Position numbers and translations under genes: made by a program. Under the pieces are notes generated by a model. That model saw nothing but the letters and a program-made list of their open reading frames with translations, was not told the origin of the DNA and ran no database searches. DNA of 64,000 bases. Source: UBA10677 sp045654245. Its GTDB lineage: Bacteria > Bacillota > Clostridia > Christensenellales > Pumilibacteraceae. The stretch is from assembly GCA_045654245.1 (NCBI GenBank), contig JAZOMX010000020.1, positions 62,001 through 126,000 on the forward strand. The letters are read 5' to 3'. Positions 1 to 6,785 of the stretch are shown one piece after another. The first letter of the stretch is position 1; each line of letters begins with the position of its first letter.

Positions 1-734
1 GCCGTTTTCTTAATAACTTCAGCAATCGTATCAATGCTCTCGCCCTTATGCTTTGCGATTGCGTACTGAACTACGCCGGGGCCCGATACGCCCACGTTAA
101 TTACCGTGTCGCCCTCGCCCACGCCGTTGAACGCGCCCGCCATGAAGGGGTTGTCCTCGACTGCGTTACAGAACACTACGAACTTCGCGCAACCGATACT
201 GTCCTCCGCTCTCGTAATAAAAGCAAGGTCTTTAATCTTTTCGCCCAAAATCTTTACCGCGTCCATATTGATTCCGCTCTTGGTACTACCTACGTTTACC
301 GACGAGCAAACTTTTTTCGTGGTAGAAAGCGCCTCGGGAATAGTATTTAAAAAATCCATTTCGTAAGGCGTAGTGGACTTATGCACGAGCGCACCGTATC
401 CACCGATAAAATCAATGCCGATATCTTGAGCAACCTTATCCATAGCCTTCGCAATTTCGAGGTAGCCTCCGCTCGCAGCGCCGATTAGCGAGGCTGGGGT
501 AACGGAAACTCGCTTATTAACGATAGGCACACCGTACTCGCTTGCAATAGCGTCTCCCGTCGCAACGAGGTTTTTCGCTCTAGCGTAAATCTTATCGTAA
601 ACTCTAGACGCCGTCTCCTCTTTAGAGCGCGAAATACAATCGAACAACGAAATTGCCATAGTAATCGTTCTGACGTCGAGGTTCTGATTGTCAATCATTT
701 GTATAGTTTCGTAAATTTCGTTCTTGTTAAGCAT
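1..734 (-). CDS. UPF0210 (DUF711, PFL-like) family protein, C-terminus cut by window edge
   Basis: The reverse strand is open from an ATG at 734 to the first base of the window, so the C-terminal part is missing. The protein begins MLNKNEIYETIQMIDNQNLD and carries stretches typical of UPF0210, such as a Gly-rich segment (GAASGGYLEIAKAMD) and INVGVSGPGVVQYA near the truncation. UPF0210 members resemble glycyl-radical (pyruvate formate-lyase-like) folds, but their reaction is not established. The next gene upstream encodes the ACT-domain UPF0237 protein, the usual partner of this family, which supports the assignment. The two genes are 12 bases apart and probably share the promoter at 1642-1670. 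Confidence 0.88.
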   Translation of the reverse strand, partial: MLNKNEIYETIQMIDNQNLDVRTITMAISLFDCISRSKEETASRVYDKIYARAKNLVATGDAIASEYGVPIVNKRVSVTPASLIGAASGGYLEIAKAMDKVAQDIGIDFIGGYGALVHKSTTPYEMDFLNTIPEALSTTKKVCSSVNVGSTKSGINMDAVKILGEKIKDLAFITRAEDSIGCAKFVVFCNAVEDNPFMAGAFNGVGEGDTVINVGVSGPGVVQYAIAKHKGESIDTIAEVIKKT

Positions 735-746
735 TTCTCTAGCCCC

Positions 747-1013
747 TTAAATTCTGTGCATAGCGTTAAAGATGTCTTCGTGTTGAATTCTTATACTAAC
801 GCCGATTTGCTTTCCAAGTTCTTCAAGTTGAGTGGAAATTACCGAAATTTCACTCGCCTCGGACACGTTTACCATCATCATCATTACGAAATATTCTTGC
901 ATAATCGTCTGAGAAATATCCTCTACGTTTACGCGGAGGTCGCTTAGAAGCGACGATACTTTTGCAATTATGCCCACTTTGTCTTTGCCTATAACGGTTA
1001 CGATTGCTTTCAT
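747..1013 (-). CDS. ACT domain-containing protein, UPF0237 family
   Basis: An 88-residue protein that is essentially one ACT domain, starting MKAIVTVIGKDKVGIIAKVS. ACT domains bind small ligands such as amino acids and act as regulatory modules. A good ribosome binding site (AAGGAG) lies before the ATG. It sits between a membrane-protein gene (3 bases upstream) and the UPF0210 gene. The UPF0237-UPF0210 pair is conserved across Firmicutes, so a regulatory or structural partnership is likely. The ligand is unknown. Confidence 0.9.
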   Translation of the reverse strand: MKAIVTVIGKDKVGIIAKVSSLLSDLRVNVEDISQTIMQEYFVMMMMVNVSEASEISVISTQLEELGKQIGVSIRIQHEDIFNAMHRI

Positions 1014-1016
1014 TTT

Positions 1017-1589
1017 TTACTCTCCTTGCTGTTCTTCTCTTGTATTTTGTTGATTTTTTACTATCTCGTACGCTATTAAGCGGTTGGAGTGCGTTACGAA
1101 TTTGAATACATCGCCCGGCTCTAAAGGCGGTAACGAGTGTTCTCTCTCGACGAAGATTATATGCTCCGTCACCTCTTCTCGCATTTCGTCTTTTCTATGT
1201 GGCGCAATTCCCACGATTACCGTATAAAAGTACACGCCGTCACGATATTTTATATCCGTTTCAGTACGGAGATAAACTCCTTCGCCGTGATAACGAACAC
1301 CAAACTCCATATCGTCGAGCATTAGACAGTATTTCTTAATCAAGCGGTACTTCGTTCCACGGAAAAATATGGTAACGCACCAAAACACGATTGAAAAAAC
1401 GACCATAGTAATTAAAAACGGCTTATACACCGTCCTAGAACGATTGACCGATATTTGCACGATATTTATCGTTACTAGCGTAATTGCTGTTGCAAGATAG
1501 AGTATGAAGAAAAACCACCACGCAAAAGTCCATTTTCTTTTGGTGATGAAAGCATCAATTATTTCTTTTTCACTAAAAAGCGCTATCAT
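1017..1589 (-). CDS. hypothetical membrane protein with two N-terminal transmembrane segments
   Basis: 190 residues. Two hydrophobic helices are visible (roughly residues 22-46 and 58-75), followed by a soluble domain of about 110 residues that is charged and probably beta-rich. I recognise no domain. The tail is very hydrophilic (NQQNTREEQQGE). The ATG has the site GAGGAA upstream. It is the first gene after the promoter at 1642-1670 and is followed within 3 bases by the ACT-domain gene, so it is likely transcribed with the UPF0237-UPF0210 pair. Function unknown. Confidence 0.7.
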   Translation of the reverse strand: MIALFSEKEIIDAFITKRKWTFAWWFFFILYLATAITLVTINIVQISVNRSRTVYKPFLITMVVFSIVFWCVTIFFRGTKYRLIKKYCLMLDDMEFGVRYHGEGVYLRTETDIKYRDGVYFYTVIVGIAPHRKDEMREEVTEHIIFVEREHSLPPLEPGDVFKFVTHSNRLIAYEIVKNQQNTREEQQGE

Positions 1590-1641
1590 AATCTAGTTCC
1601 TCGTTAATTTTCGTCTGCCCTTTTAGGGCAGTTACCAAATT

Positions 1642-1670
1642 ATTATAACACATATCGAGAAAAAGAGCAA
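1642..1670 (-). promoter_or_regulatory. sigma-A type promoter for the 1589-1 operon
   Basis: Read on the minus strand: -35 TTGCTC (1670-1665), 17-base spacer, -10 TATAAT (1647-1642), about 50 bases before the first ATG at 1589. Confidence 0.75.
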
Positions 1671-1986
1671 AAGATTTACTACGACTTTTTGACGAAATTG
1701 CGCTCTTTTGACAAAAAAACGAAATAAATTTTTGCCTTTTTTCCTGCGTATTACCTCTTTTCGTTTCGTTTTTTTAGCAGAAAACACGATTTTTAGTACT
1801 CTTTTGCACTAAAAATCAATAACCGTAGTCGTTTTTTTGATACAAAAAACTTTTTCTCCGCTTGGAAAAAACTAGGTTTTCGTTCCCTCCGACTACGCTT
1901 TCAGTTTTTCTCCCACTTAAAAAATTGTGCTCGGCTTTTTCGTTATATACAAGATATGGTCAATTTAAAAATCGCGTGGAAAACAC
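1671..1986. other. AT-rich intergenic stretch with a candidate branched RNA/DNA fold at 1824-1897
   Basis: About 315 bases without a convincing ORF between divergent promoters. The arms CGTAGTCG (1824-1831) and CGACTACG (1890-1897) are perfectly complementary. They enclose two smaller hairpins: TTTTTTG/CAAAAAA around 1832-1848, and TTTTTC/GAAAAA around 1851-1870. A separate 9-bp hairpin (ATTTTTAGT/ACTAAAAAT) lies at 1789-1816. Nothing matches an RNA family I recognise; chance folding of AT-rich DNA is possible. Confidence 0.35.
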
Positions 1987-2015
1987 TTGAAAATTTCTCT
2001 TTTTTATGCTATTAT
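1987..2015 (+). promoter_or_regulatory. sigma-A type promoter for the dnaD operon
   Basis: -35 TTGAAA (1987-1992), 17-base spacer, -10 TATTAT (2010-2015). The start site is predicted near 2022, inside the palindrome at 2019-2040 and about 57 bases before the dnaD-like ATG. Confidence 0.8.
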
Positions 2016-2018
2016 ACA

Positions 2019-2040
2019 TTACCCTAGGGATTTAGGGTAA
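2019..2040. promoter_or_regulatory. perfect inverted repeat over the predicted dnaD transcription start (candidate operator)
   Basis: TTACCCTA (2019-2026), six-base spacer, TAGGGTAA (2033-2040). The 8-bp arms match perfectly and lie just downstream of the -10 box, a classical repressor position. In RNA it could also form a hairpin at the 5' end of the transcript. No binding protein is apparent nearby. Confidence 0.5.
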
Positions 2041-2078
2041 AAATTCCGCTTAAAGTAAAAAAATTTGGGGTAAATAAT

Positions 2079-3512
2079 ATGTACACAAGATTATCAAAAG
2101 AATTTTCTCTCGACGGAAAAACTACGATTGACAACTCGTTTATCGTAGATTTTATGCCATTTGCCCCTGAAAACTACGTCAAAGTTTATCTTTACGGATT
2201 TTATCTAGCAACGAGCGGAAACGAAGAAGTCAATGCTCCCGAAGAGATTGCTCGCCGTCTTAATATCGAAGTTAATACCGTTACCGAGGCTTTTGAATAC
2301 TGGCAAGTAAACGGCGTAGTCAACGTACTCTCCTCTTCGCCCGTATCGGTAGAATATTTGCCCGTAACCAAGCATACGATTGCTCTTCGCAAGTTCTCCA
2401 AGACGAAGTACAAGGAGTTTAACGACCAACTAAACGCTATGCTTCCCTCTCGAACGATACTTCCTAGCGAATATAACGAATACTATTCGATTATGGAGGC
2501 TATGCACATAGAGCCTACCGCTATGCTAGCAATTATTGCGTACAGCATACGCTTAAAAGGACAGGACGTTCCATATCAGTACATACTAGCCGTTGCTAGA
2601 AACCTAGCGCACCAAGGCTGTTTAACTTACGATAGAGTAAACGAGCAACTCTCCGAATTCGACAACTACGACCAAGACTTACTAGCCGTTATAAAGAACA
2701 TCGGCTCTAAAAAAGCGCCCACGCTCGAGGATAAGCGTATGTTCAAGAAGTGGACGAAAGAAATGGGCTTTGCGCTAGAAACGGTAATTAAAGTTGCAAA
2801 GGACGTTAAAAAAGGGGGTATGGAAAAACTCGACAGTTTGCTTTCACGCTACTATGAAAACCATATCCTATCCTACGAAGAAATCGAGCAGTTCAATAAA
2901 AACAGAGAACAAACCTACGCTCTTGCGAAAAATATTAACCGTATTATCGGCGTTTACTACGAGCAACTCGACTACATTATCGAAACGCATTTGTCAAAGT
3001 GGCTCGGCTACGGATTTTCGGACGAAACGCTACTTCTTATTGCCGATTACTGTTTCCGTCGTGGCATAAGAACGCTAGACGGTATGAACGATACGGTAGA
3101 AAAATTCTATCGCCAAGGTCTTATGACGGGCGAAAGCATATCAGAGTTTATGAACGAGGCGGTACGCCGTGACGAAGAAATCAAGAAAATTCTCGATTCG
3201 GCAGGCGTAACGAGAGCGGTTACTAGCCGTGATAGAGATTGTTACCGCACTTGGACTTATACTTGGAAATTGCCTCTCGAAGTTATACTATACGCCTCTA
3301 CTCTTTCTAGGGGGTGTCCTAACCCGATTGCTTACCTAGGCTCCGTGCTAGGCGCGTGGTACAACGCCGGCGTTACCGACCTAGCCTCGGCAAAGGCATA
3401 CAAAGGCAACTCTGCGCCCAAGACTGAAAAGACCGAAACGACGGTTACTCGCTCGTACACCGCCGACCAACTCAACTCGTTATTCGATAATCTTGACTAT
3501 AAGGACCTTTAA
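2079..3512 (+). CDS. dnaD: DnaD domain-containing replication protein
   Basis: 477 residues. The N-terminal ~100 residues look like the winged-helix DnaD/DnaB N-terminal domain (NSFIVDFMPFAPENYVKVYL, then APEEIARRLNIEVNTVTEAF, a helix-turn-helix-like segment). Two DnaD-type C-terminal helical domains follow, around residues 210-300 and 320-430. In Firmicutes this family loads the replicative helicase at the origin and at restart sites. The next gene, three bases downstream, encodes the AAA+ helicase-loader-like ATPase, the usual partner. The ribosome binding site is only a weak GGGGTA. The gene has its own promoter with an overlapping palindrome, so repression at initiation is plausible. Confidence 0.85.
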   Translation: MYTRLSKEFSLDGKTTIDNSFIVDFMPFAPENYVKVYLYGFYLATSGNEEVNAPEEIARRLNIEVNTVTEAFEYWQVNGVVNVLSSSPVSVEYLPVTKHTIALRKFSKTKYKEFNDQLNAMLPSRTILPSEYNEYYSIMEAMHIEPTAMLAIIAYSIRLKGQDVPYQYILAVARNLAHQGCLTYDRVNEQLSEFDNYDQDLLAVIKNIGSKKAPTLEDKRMFKKWTKEMGFALETVIKVAKDVKKGGMEKLDSLLSRYYENHILSYEEIEQFNKNREQTYALAKNINRIIGVYYEQLDYIIETHLSKWLGYGFSDETLLLIADYCFRRGIRTLDGMNDTVEKFYRQGLMTGESISEFMNEAVRRDEEIKKILDSAGVTRAVTSRDRDCYRTWTYTWKLPLEVILYASTLSRGCPNPIAYLGSVLGAWYNAGVTDLASAKAYKGNSAPKTEKTETTVTRSYTADQLNSLFDNLDYKDL

Positions 3513-3515
3513 TAA

Positions 3516-4412
3516 ATGACTTACAGCGACGCAATCAACTTAATACTGTCTCGCCGTAGCGACGACCTAGCCTCCGCCGACGCCTTTTTTAAGGAGTTAC
3601 TTTCGTCGAACGAAAAATTCCGCGAGGCTGAACTTGCCGTACGCGAGGCTGAACTTGCCGTTGCCTATGGAAAAGCGGATAAATCCGTTCTCGCGCCCCT
3701 TTATAAAACGCGAGACGAGGTTGTTTCTTCGCTAGGGGTTAGCGACAAACTTTACCCAGCACCCCGTTGTAAACGCTGTAACGACACGGGCAGAGTGAAC
3801 GGAAAATATTGCTCTTGCGTAAAAACGCTTGCTCTATCGTCTAATAAGGACAATATCGAATTCGACCTCCACCCCTTTTCTTCGGTTGACGCATCACTCT
3901 TTAACAACGACGAAATCTTCGTTAGAACTGCTAAAGAACTAGAACTAATCGCAAAAAAAGGCGAGTACGCTCAAAAAAAGAATATCAATCTTCTAGGCGC
4001 AACGGGTACGGGTAAAACTTTTTTAGCATCTTGCTTTGCTTACGAAAGTCTCGAACAAGGTCGTACGGTAACCTTTATTACCGCATTTTCTTTCGTTTCC
4101 AAAACGCTTGCGTACCACACTACTTTTAACTCTCACAAAGAAGAACATATTGCGCCTCTTATCGAGAGCGATATCCTCATTATCGACGACCTCGGCACGG
4201 AAAGTATTTTCAAAAACGTTACTCTTGAATACCTATACCACGTTATCAACGAACGACAATTAAACGGCAAAACGACGGTAATTACTTCAAACCTTACTAT
4301 CGACCAACTAGCGGTAAGATACGGCGAACGCATTATCTCCCGTCTTTTCGATAAAAAACTTTGCTATGCACGCGAGTTTACCGCCCCCGACGCCCGTAAA
4401 ATCAAACTTTAA
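3516..4412 (+). CDS. DnaC/DnaI-like AAA+ ATPase, putative helicase loader
   Basis: 298 residues. Walker A GATGTGKT lies at 161-168 and Walker B DILIIDDLG at 219-227, both typical of the DnaC/DnaI/IstB class. An N-terminal zinc-finger-like set of cysteines (85, 88, 99, 101) in PAPRCKRCNDTGR resembles that of DnaI-type loaders. Together with the DnaD protein upstream it forms a primosome-type pair that loads DnaB helicase. The IstB transposition ATPase is an alternative for the AAA+ domain, but there is no transposase here. Residues 37-50 contain an exact heptad duplication (REAELAV twice), encoded by a 21-bp tandem repeat. Confidence 0.88.
   Translation: MTYSDAINLILSRRSDDLASADAFFKELLSSNEKFREAELAVREAELAVAYGKADKSVLAPLYKTRDEVVSSLGVSDKLYPAPRCKRCNDTGRVNGKYCSCVKTLALSSNKDNIEFDLHPFSSVDASLFNNDEIFVRTAKELELIAKKGEYAQKKNINLLGATGTGKTFLASCFAYESLEQGRTVTFITAFSFVSKTLAYHTTFNSHKEEHIAPLIESDILIIDDLGTESIFKNVTLEYLYHVINERQLNGKTTVITSNLTIDQLAVRYGERIISRLFDKKLCYAREFTAPDARKIKL
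3621..3661 (+). repeat. 21-bp tandem duplication inside the helicase-loader gene
   Basis: Two copies of CGCGAGGCTGAACTTGCCGT start 21 bases apart (3621 and 3642). The frame is kept and a seven-residue unit in the N-terminal helical region is duplicated. Confidence 0.9.
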
Positions 4413-4421
4413 GGAGGATTT

Positions 4422-5540
4422 ATGACAAAACTTATCGGCAACGGTTCCGAAAACAATCCATTTACCTCGATTGACGGCAGGGCGGGAATTAACGATTTAC
4501 TATCCTCATTATCATCTCGCGGTGGCGCAGTAACGCTAAAATGCGGACGATACGATATTAGCGAGCCGATTATTTTCGATACGCCCTCTTCTCGGCTATC
4601 GGGCGAGGTTTGGAGTTGCAATACCGACCCCAACGGCGTTTTTGAATCGCCTTACGGCACTAAACTCCGCCTCGTAAAAACGAACGGGACTATTCTTAAA
4701 GTCGGCAAAAACACCGACCCGATTAGTGGAGCGATAATATCAAACCTCGGTTTTCAAGGCAATATAGATGGTATGGACACTCGTCCGTCGTTTAGCAAAG
4801 AAACCCCGAGCGAAAACGCAGGAATTACACTTTCTAGCGTTCGCACCGACCAGTGCGAGTTTTCTCGCCTCTCGTTTTGCGGACTTGGAGTGGGTGTTTG
4901 CGCTATCGGTAACTCTGAAATTGATGCCTGCTCTTTTGAGAAAATGAACCTTGACGGTTGCGCCGTCGGAATTTATTTTGCGCCTAGAGCGTCGTATTAT
5001 GCAAAAATAAAAAACTGCGTTATCGCCGACAATCCTTACTATGGAATTTACGCAAAAGGCAACGACACTTTCCATAATCTTGAAATATCCTCTTGCACGC
5101 TAGTCCGTAACGGTGGCGCTTTTATAGATAACGACCTTACCCCCTCCGCTATTTTCTTCGACGGGCTTAATAACAGTTGCGTAACGAATTGCCTTTTTGA
5201 TGCGCCCGGTACTTTTTGGTACTACCCCAAAAACTCAACCAAAAACGAAGAGCGTCAGCCCTCGCATAGAAAAACGGTTGCCCTCACTATAAAGGGAAAC
5301 GGCAATAGGATTACGAATAATACTTTCCTAAACAGTTCCTCATCTTCTATAGAAGTAACGGGCAACAATAATATTTTACTCTCTAATATTTGCGACGGCG
5401 ATATCGTAATCGAGGGCGAAAATAACACCGTTTGCTCCCTCGTCTTTACCTCGCCTACCGCTCGACTAATACTAAAAGGTAAAGCGAAAACCTCAACGAC
5501 TATCCTCGCCGTTGACGAAAACCGAATAATCAAGCAATAA
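4422..5540 (+). CDS. right-handed parallel beta-helix protein (pectate-lyase-like fold), no signal peptide
   Basis: 372 residues. After an N-terminal pectate-lyase-like segment (INDLLSSLSSRGGAVTLKCGRYD), repeated coils with Asn/Gly-rich turns appear (NCVIADNPYYGIYAKGN, SSCTLVRNGGAF, NCLFDAPGTF, GNGNRITNNTFLN). These are the hallmark of right-handed beta-helix proteins that bind or cleave polysaccharides. No signal peptide or lipobox is seen. It has a strong site AAGGAGG nine bases after the helicase-loader stop and ends at a terminator, so it seems cotranscribed with the replication pair. That is an unexpected partnership. Substrate and activity unknown. Confidence 0.75.
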   Translation: MTKLIGNGSENNPFTSIDGRAGINDLLSSLSSRGGAVTLKCGRYDISEPIIFDTPSSRLSGEVWSCNTDPNGVFESPYGTKLRLVKTNGTILKVGKNTDPISGAIISNLGFQGNIDGMDTRPSFSKETPSENAGITLSSVRTDQCEFSRLSFCGLGVGVCAIGNSEIDACSFEKMNLDGCAVGIYFAPRASYYAKIKNCVIADNPYYGIYAKGNDTFHNLEISSCTLVRNGGAFIDNDLTPSAIFFDGLNNSCVTNCLFDAPGTFWYYPKNSTKNEERQPSHRKTVALTIKGNGNRITNNTFLNSSSSSIEVTGNNNILLSNICDGDIVIEGENNTVCSLVFTSPTARLILKGKAKTSTTILAVDENRIIKQ

Positions 5541-5569
5541 AAAAAGCAGTACTCTTCGTACTGCTTTTT
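5541..5569. terminator. bidirectional intrinsic terminator
   Basis: Arms AAAAAGCAGTAC (5541-5552) and GTACTGCTTTTT (5558-5569) with loop TCTTC. It serves the plus-strand beta-helix gene and, through its A-run, the minus-strand XRE gene whose stop lies at its edge. Confidence 0.9.
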
Positions 5570-5778
5570 TAATCCATTTCTATTCCCTCAACTAACTCTT
5601 CAAAAGTTATTCCATAAAAATCCAAAATTCGCCTTAAATTATATAGCGAAGGCTCCACTAAATTGCATTCCCACTCACTAACACGTTGTTGCGTCGTCTT
5701 AATCTTTACCGCAAACTCAAACTGCGTTAATTTACTTTGCCTTCTCAATGCTTTTAAGTTTTCTCCAAGTGTACTCAT
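5569..5778 (-). CDS. XRE/Cro-type HTH transcriptional regulator
   Basis: 69 residues, a single Cro/C1-type helix-turn-helix (LGENLKALRRQSKLTQFEFA, then TTQQRVSEWE as recognition region). It is transcribed divergently from the small membrane-protein gene at 5861. Between them lie two identical palindromes ACACT-N6-AGTGT, one just upstream of this gene and one between the -35 and -10 boxes of the divergent promoter, so it is probably an autoregulated repressor of both. No ribosome binding site precedes the ATG. A TAAAAT box ends six bases before it, suggesting a leaderless transcript. Its stop overlaps the terminator at 5541-5569. Confidence 0.88.
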   Translation of the reverse strand: MSTLGENLKALRRQSKLTQFEFAVKIKTTQQRVSEWECNLVEPSLYNLRRILDFYGITFEELVEGIEMD

Positions 5779-5789
5779 ATCTATATTTT

Positions 5790-5834
5790 ACACTATATTA
5801 AGTGTTTATACTTGACATACACTATTTTTAGTGT
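5790..5834. promoter_or_regulatory. two identical operators ACACT-N6-AGTGT between divergent genes
   Basis: Operator 1 is at 5790-5805 (spacer ATATTA) and operator 2 at 5819-5834 (spacer ATTTTT). The centres are 29 bp apart, close to three helical turns, so dimers could bind the same DNA face. Operator 2 fills the -35/-10 spacer of the plus-strand promoter. Confidence 0.8.
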
Positions 5835-5840
5835 TAAGAT
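5812..5840 (+). promoter_or_regulatory. strong sigma-A promoter for the 5861 gene
   Basis: -35 TTGACA (5812-5817), 17-base spacer containing operator 2, -10 TAAGAT (5835-5840). The ribosome binding site GGAGG is at 5847-5851. Confidence 0.85.
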
Positions 5841-5860
5841 ATTTTTGGAGGATTTTATTG

Positions 5861-6364
5861 ATGACTGTATTTTTGATTGTTTTCGCTTTTGTATTATTCT
5901 TTTATTTTTTACTCATTGGCAGTACCGACAAAACTGATATAAAAACCGACAACGAAACTAGTAAAACGTGTGAAATTAGTGAGGAACCATACCAAACTAC
6001 TCAAACCGTGAAAAACTTTGATTATGATATTTTTGATACCGACTCAAACGTTATTGATTATGCAAATTTAGAACATTATTTACCCGTTATATTTCTTCAA
6101 AATGACAGGCAAAAACTCATCTTTCTTTTAAGTGAAGTTTTATTATCCTCTATCAACGACAAAACAATTATGGCTTTCCGTAGTTTAGTTATAACTGATA
6201 CCGTATTATATAAAGACCTTATCGATTTTTCAAAATATTTCCTCGCTTACATCAAAAGTTTTCCAGAGTCCGTTTGGGAGCAAAGTCAATTCGCTGTGCC
6301 TCACATCCTCACTATGAATATCCTTGGAAATTATTTATCAGCATTTTGTGGGAAAAACGTCTAG
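5861..6364 (+). CDS. small membrane-anchored protein of unknown function, under XRE control
   Basis: 167 residues from the ATG at 5861, chosen because GGAGG lies nine bases upstream; an upstream in-frame codon at 5831 would fall inside the promoter. Residues 1-20 form one transmembrane helix or uncleaved signal (MTVFLIVFAFVLFFYFLLIG). A polar linker and a soluble, mostly helical domain rich in Leu, Phe, Asp and Ser follow. No domain is recognised. Codon use is clearly more AT-rich than in neighbouring genes, which suggests acquisition by transfer. The opposed XRE repressor gene and paired operators suggest tightly repressed expression, as for phage-derived, toxin-like or stress functions. Confidence 0.75.
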   Translation: MTVFLIVFAFVLFFYFLLIGSTDKTDIKTDNETSKTCEISEEPYQTTQTVKNFDYDIFDTDSNVIDYANLEHYLPVIFLQNDRQKLIFLLSEVLLSSINDKTIMAFRSLVITDTVLYKDLIDFSKYFLAYIKSFPESVWEQSQFAVPHILTMNILGNYLSAFCGKNV

Positions 6365-6394
6365 GGGGCTTTTTGGTAATTTTTTAGACATTAT

Positions 6395-6426
6395 AAAAGA
6401 CTAACGAAAATTTTCGTTAGTCTTTT
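6395..6426. terminator. 32-bp perfect palindrome, intrinsic terminator
   Basis: AAAAGACTAACGAAAA immediately followed by its exact reverse complement, with flanking A and T runs. It lies 30 bases after the stop at 6364 and overlaps the 3' end of the methyltransferase remnant on the other strand. Confidence 0.88.
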
Positions 6427-6616
6427 CATTTTTACTTTGCCCAACGACTTTGCTACACAAGTCGCTTAATTGCGCTGTGAGCGTCCCCGTTCCACAACCC
6501 AAATCCAAGATGGTTTGCTTATTATTCTTGGGGATAAACTCCAACAATCCTTTTCCATATTCAGCCACAAAATCGTGTTTATTATCATATAACAATGAAT
6601 TCCATTCCACAGTCAT
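6401..6616 (-). pseudogene. N-terminal remnant of a class I SAM-dependent methyltransferase
   Basis: A 71-residue ORF starting MTVEWNSLLYDNKHDFVAEY. It carries the SAM-binding motif I (TILDLGCGTGTLTAQL) and then ends in unrelated low-complexity sequence (SKNEKTNENFR) that runs into the palindromic terminator. Intact members of this trans-aconitate-methyltransferase-like family are about 250 residues, so motifs II-IV and the catalytic region are missing. It is best explained as a decayed gene truncated when the adjacent AT-rich islet formed. A functional short protein is unlikely. Confidence 0.75.
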
Positions 6617-6700
6617 TTACCTCGTCAAGTTCTTTTTTATCAGCGAATTTATTATATCGCAAAATCAAATTTAATTCAAGCGGTTTTGCGCAAATAAAAG

Positions 6701-6785
6701 AAAACTCGACTTTATAAAAAGTCGAGTTTTGCTATTTGTTCAATTAAAATTTCTAACGACAACTCGCATAAAAAGTCGAGTTTTT
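6701..6785 (-). terminator. two related terminator hairpins after the DUF4838 operon
   Basis: Hairpin 1 is at 6701-6730 (AAAACTCGAC/GTCGAGTTTT). Hairpin 2 is at 6761-6782 (AACTCG/CGAGTT), next to the stop of the last gene. The shared core AAAAAGTCGAGTTTT suggests a local duplication. Confidence 0.75.

Noticed and set aside
5790..5834. Repeated ACACT/AGTGT blocks as the start of a CRISPR-like array
   Set aside because: There are only two short palindromic copies within a promoter, with no spacers and no cas genes. Operators fit better.
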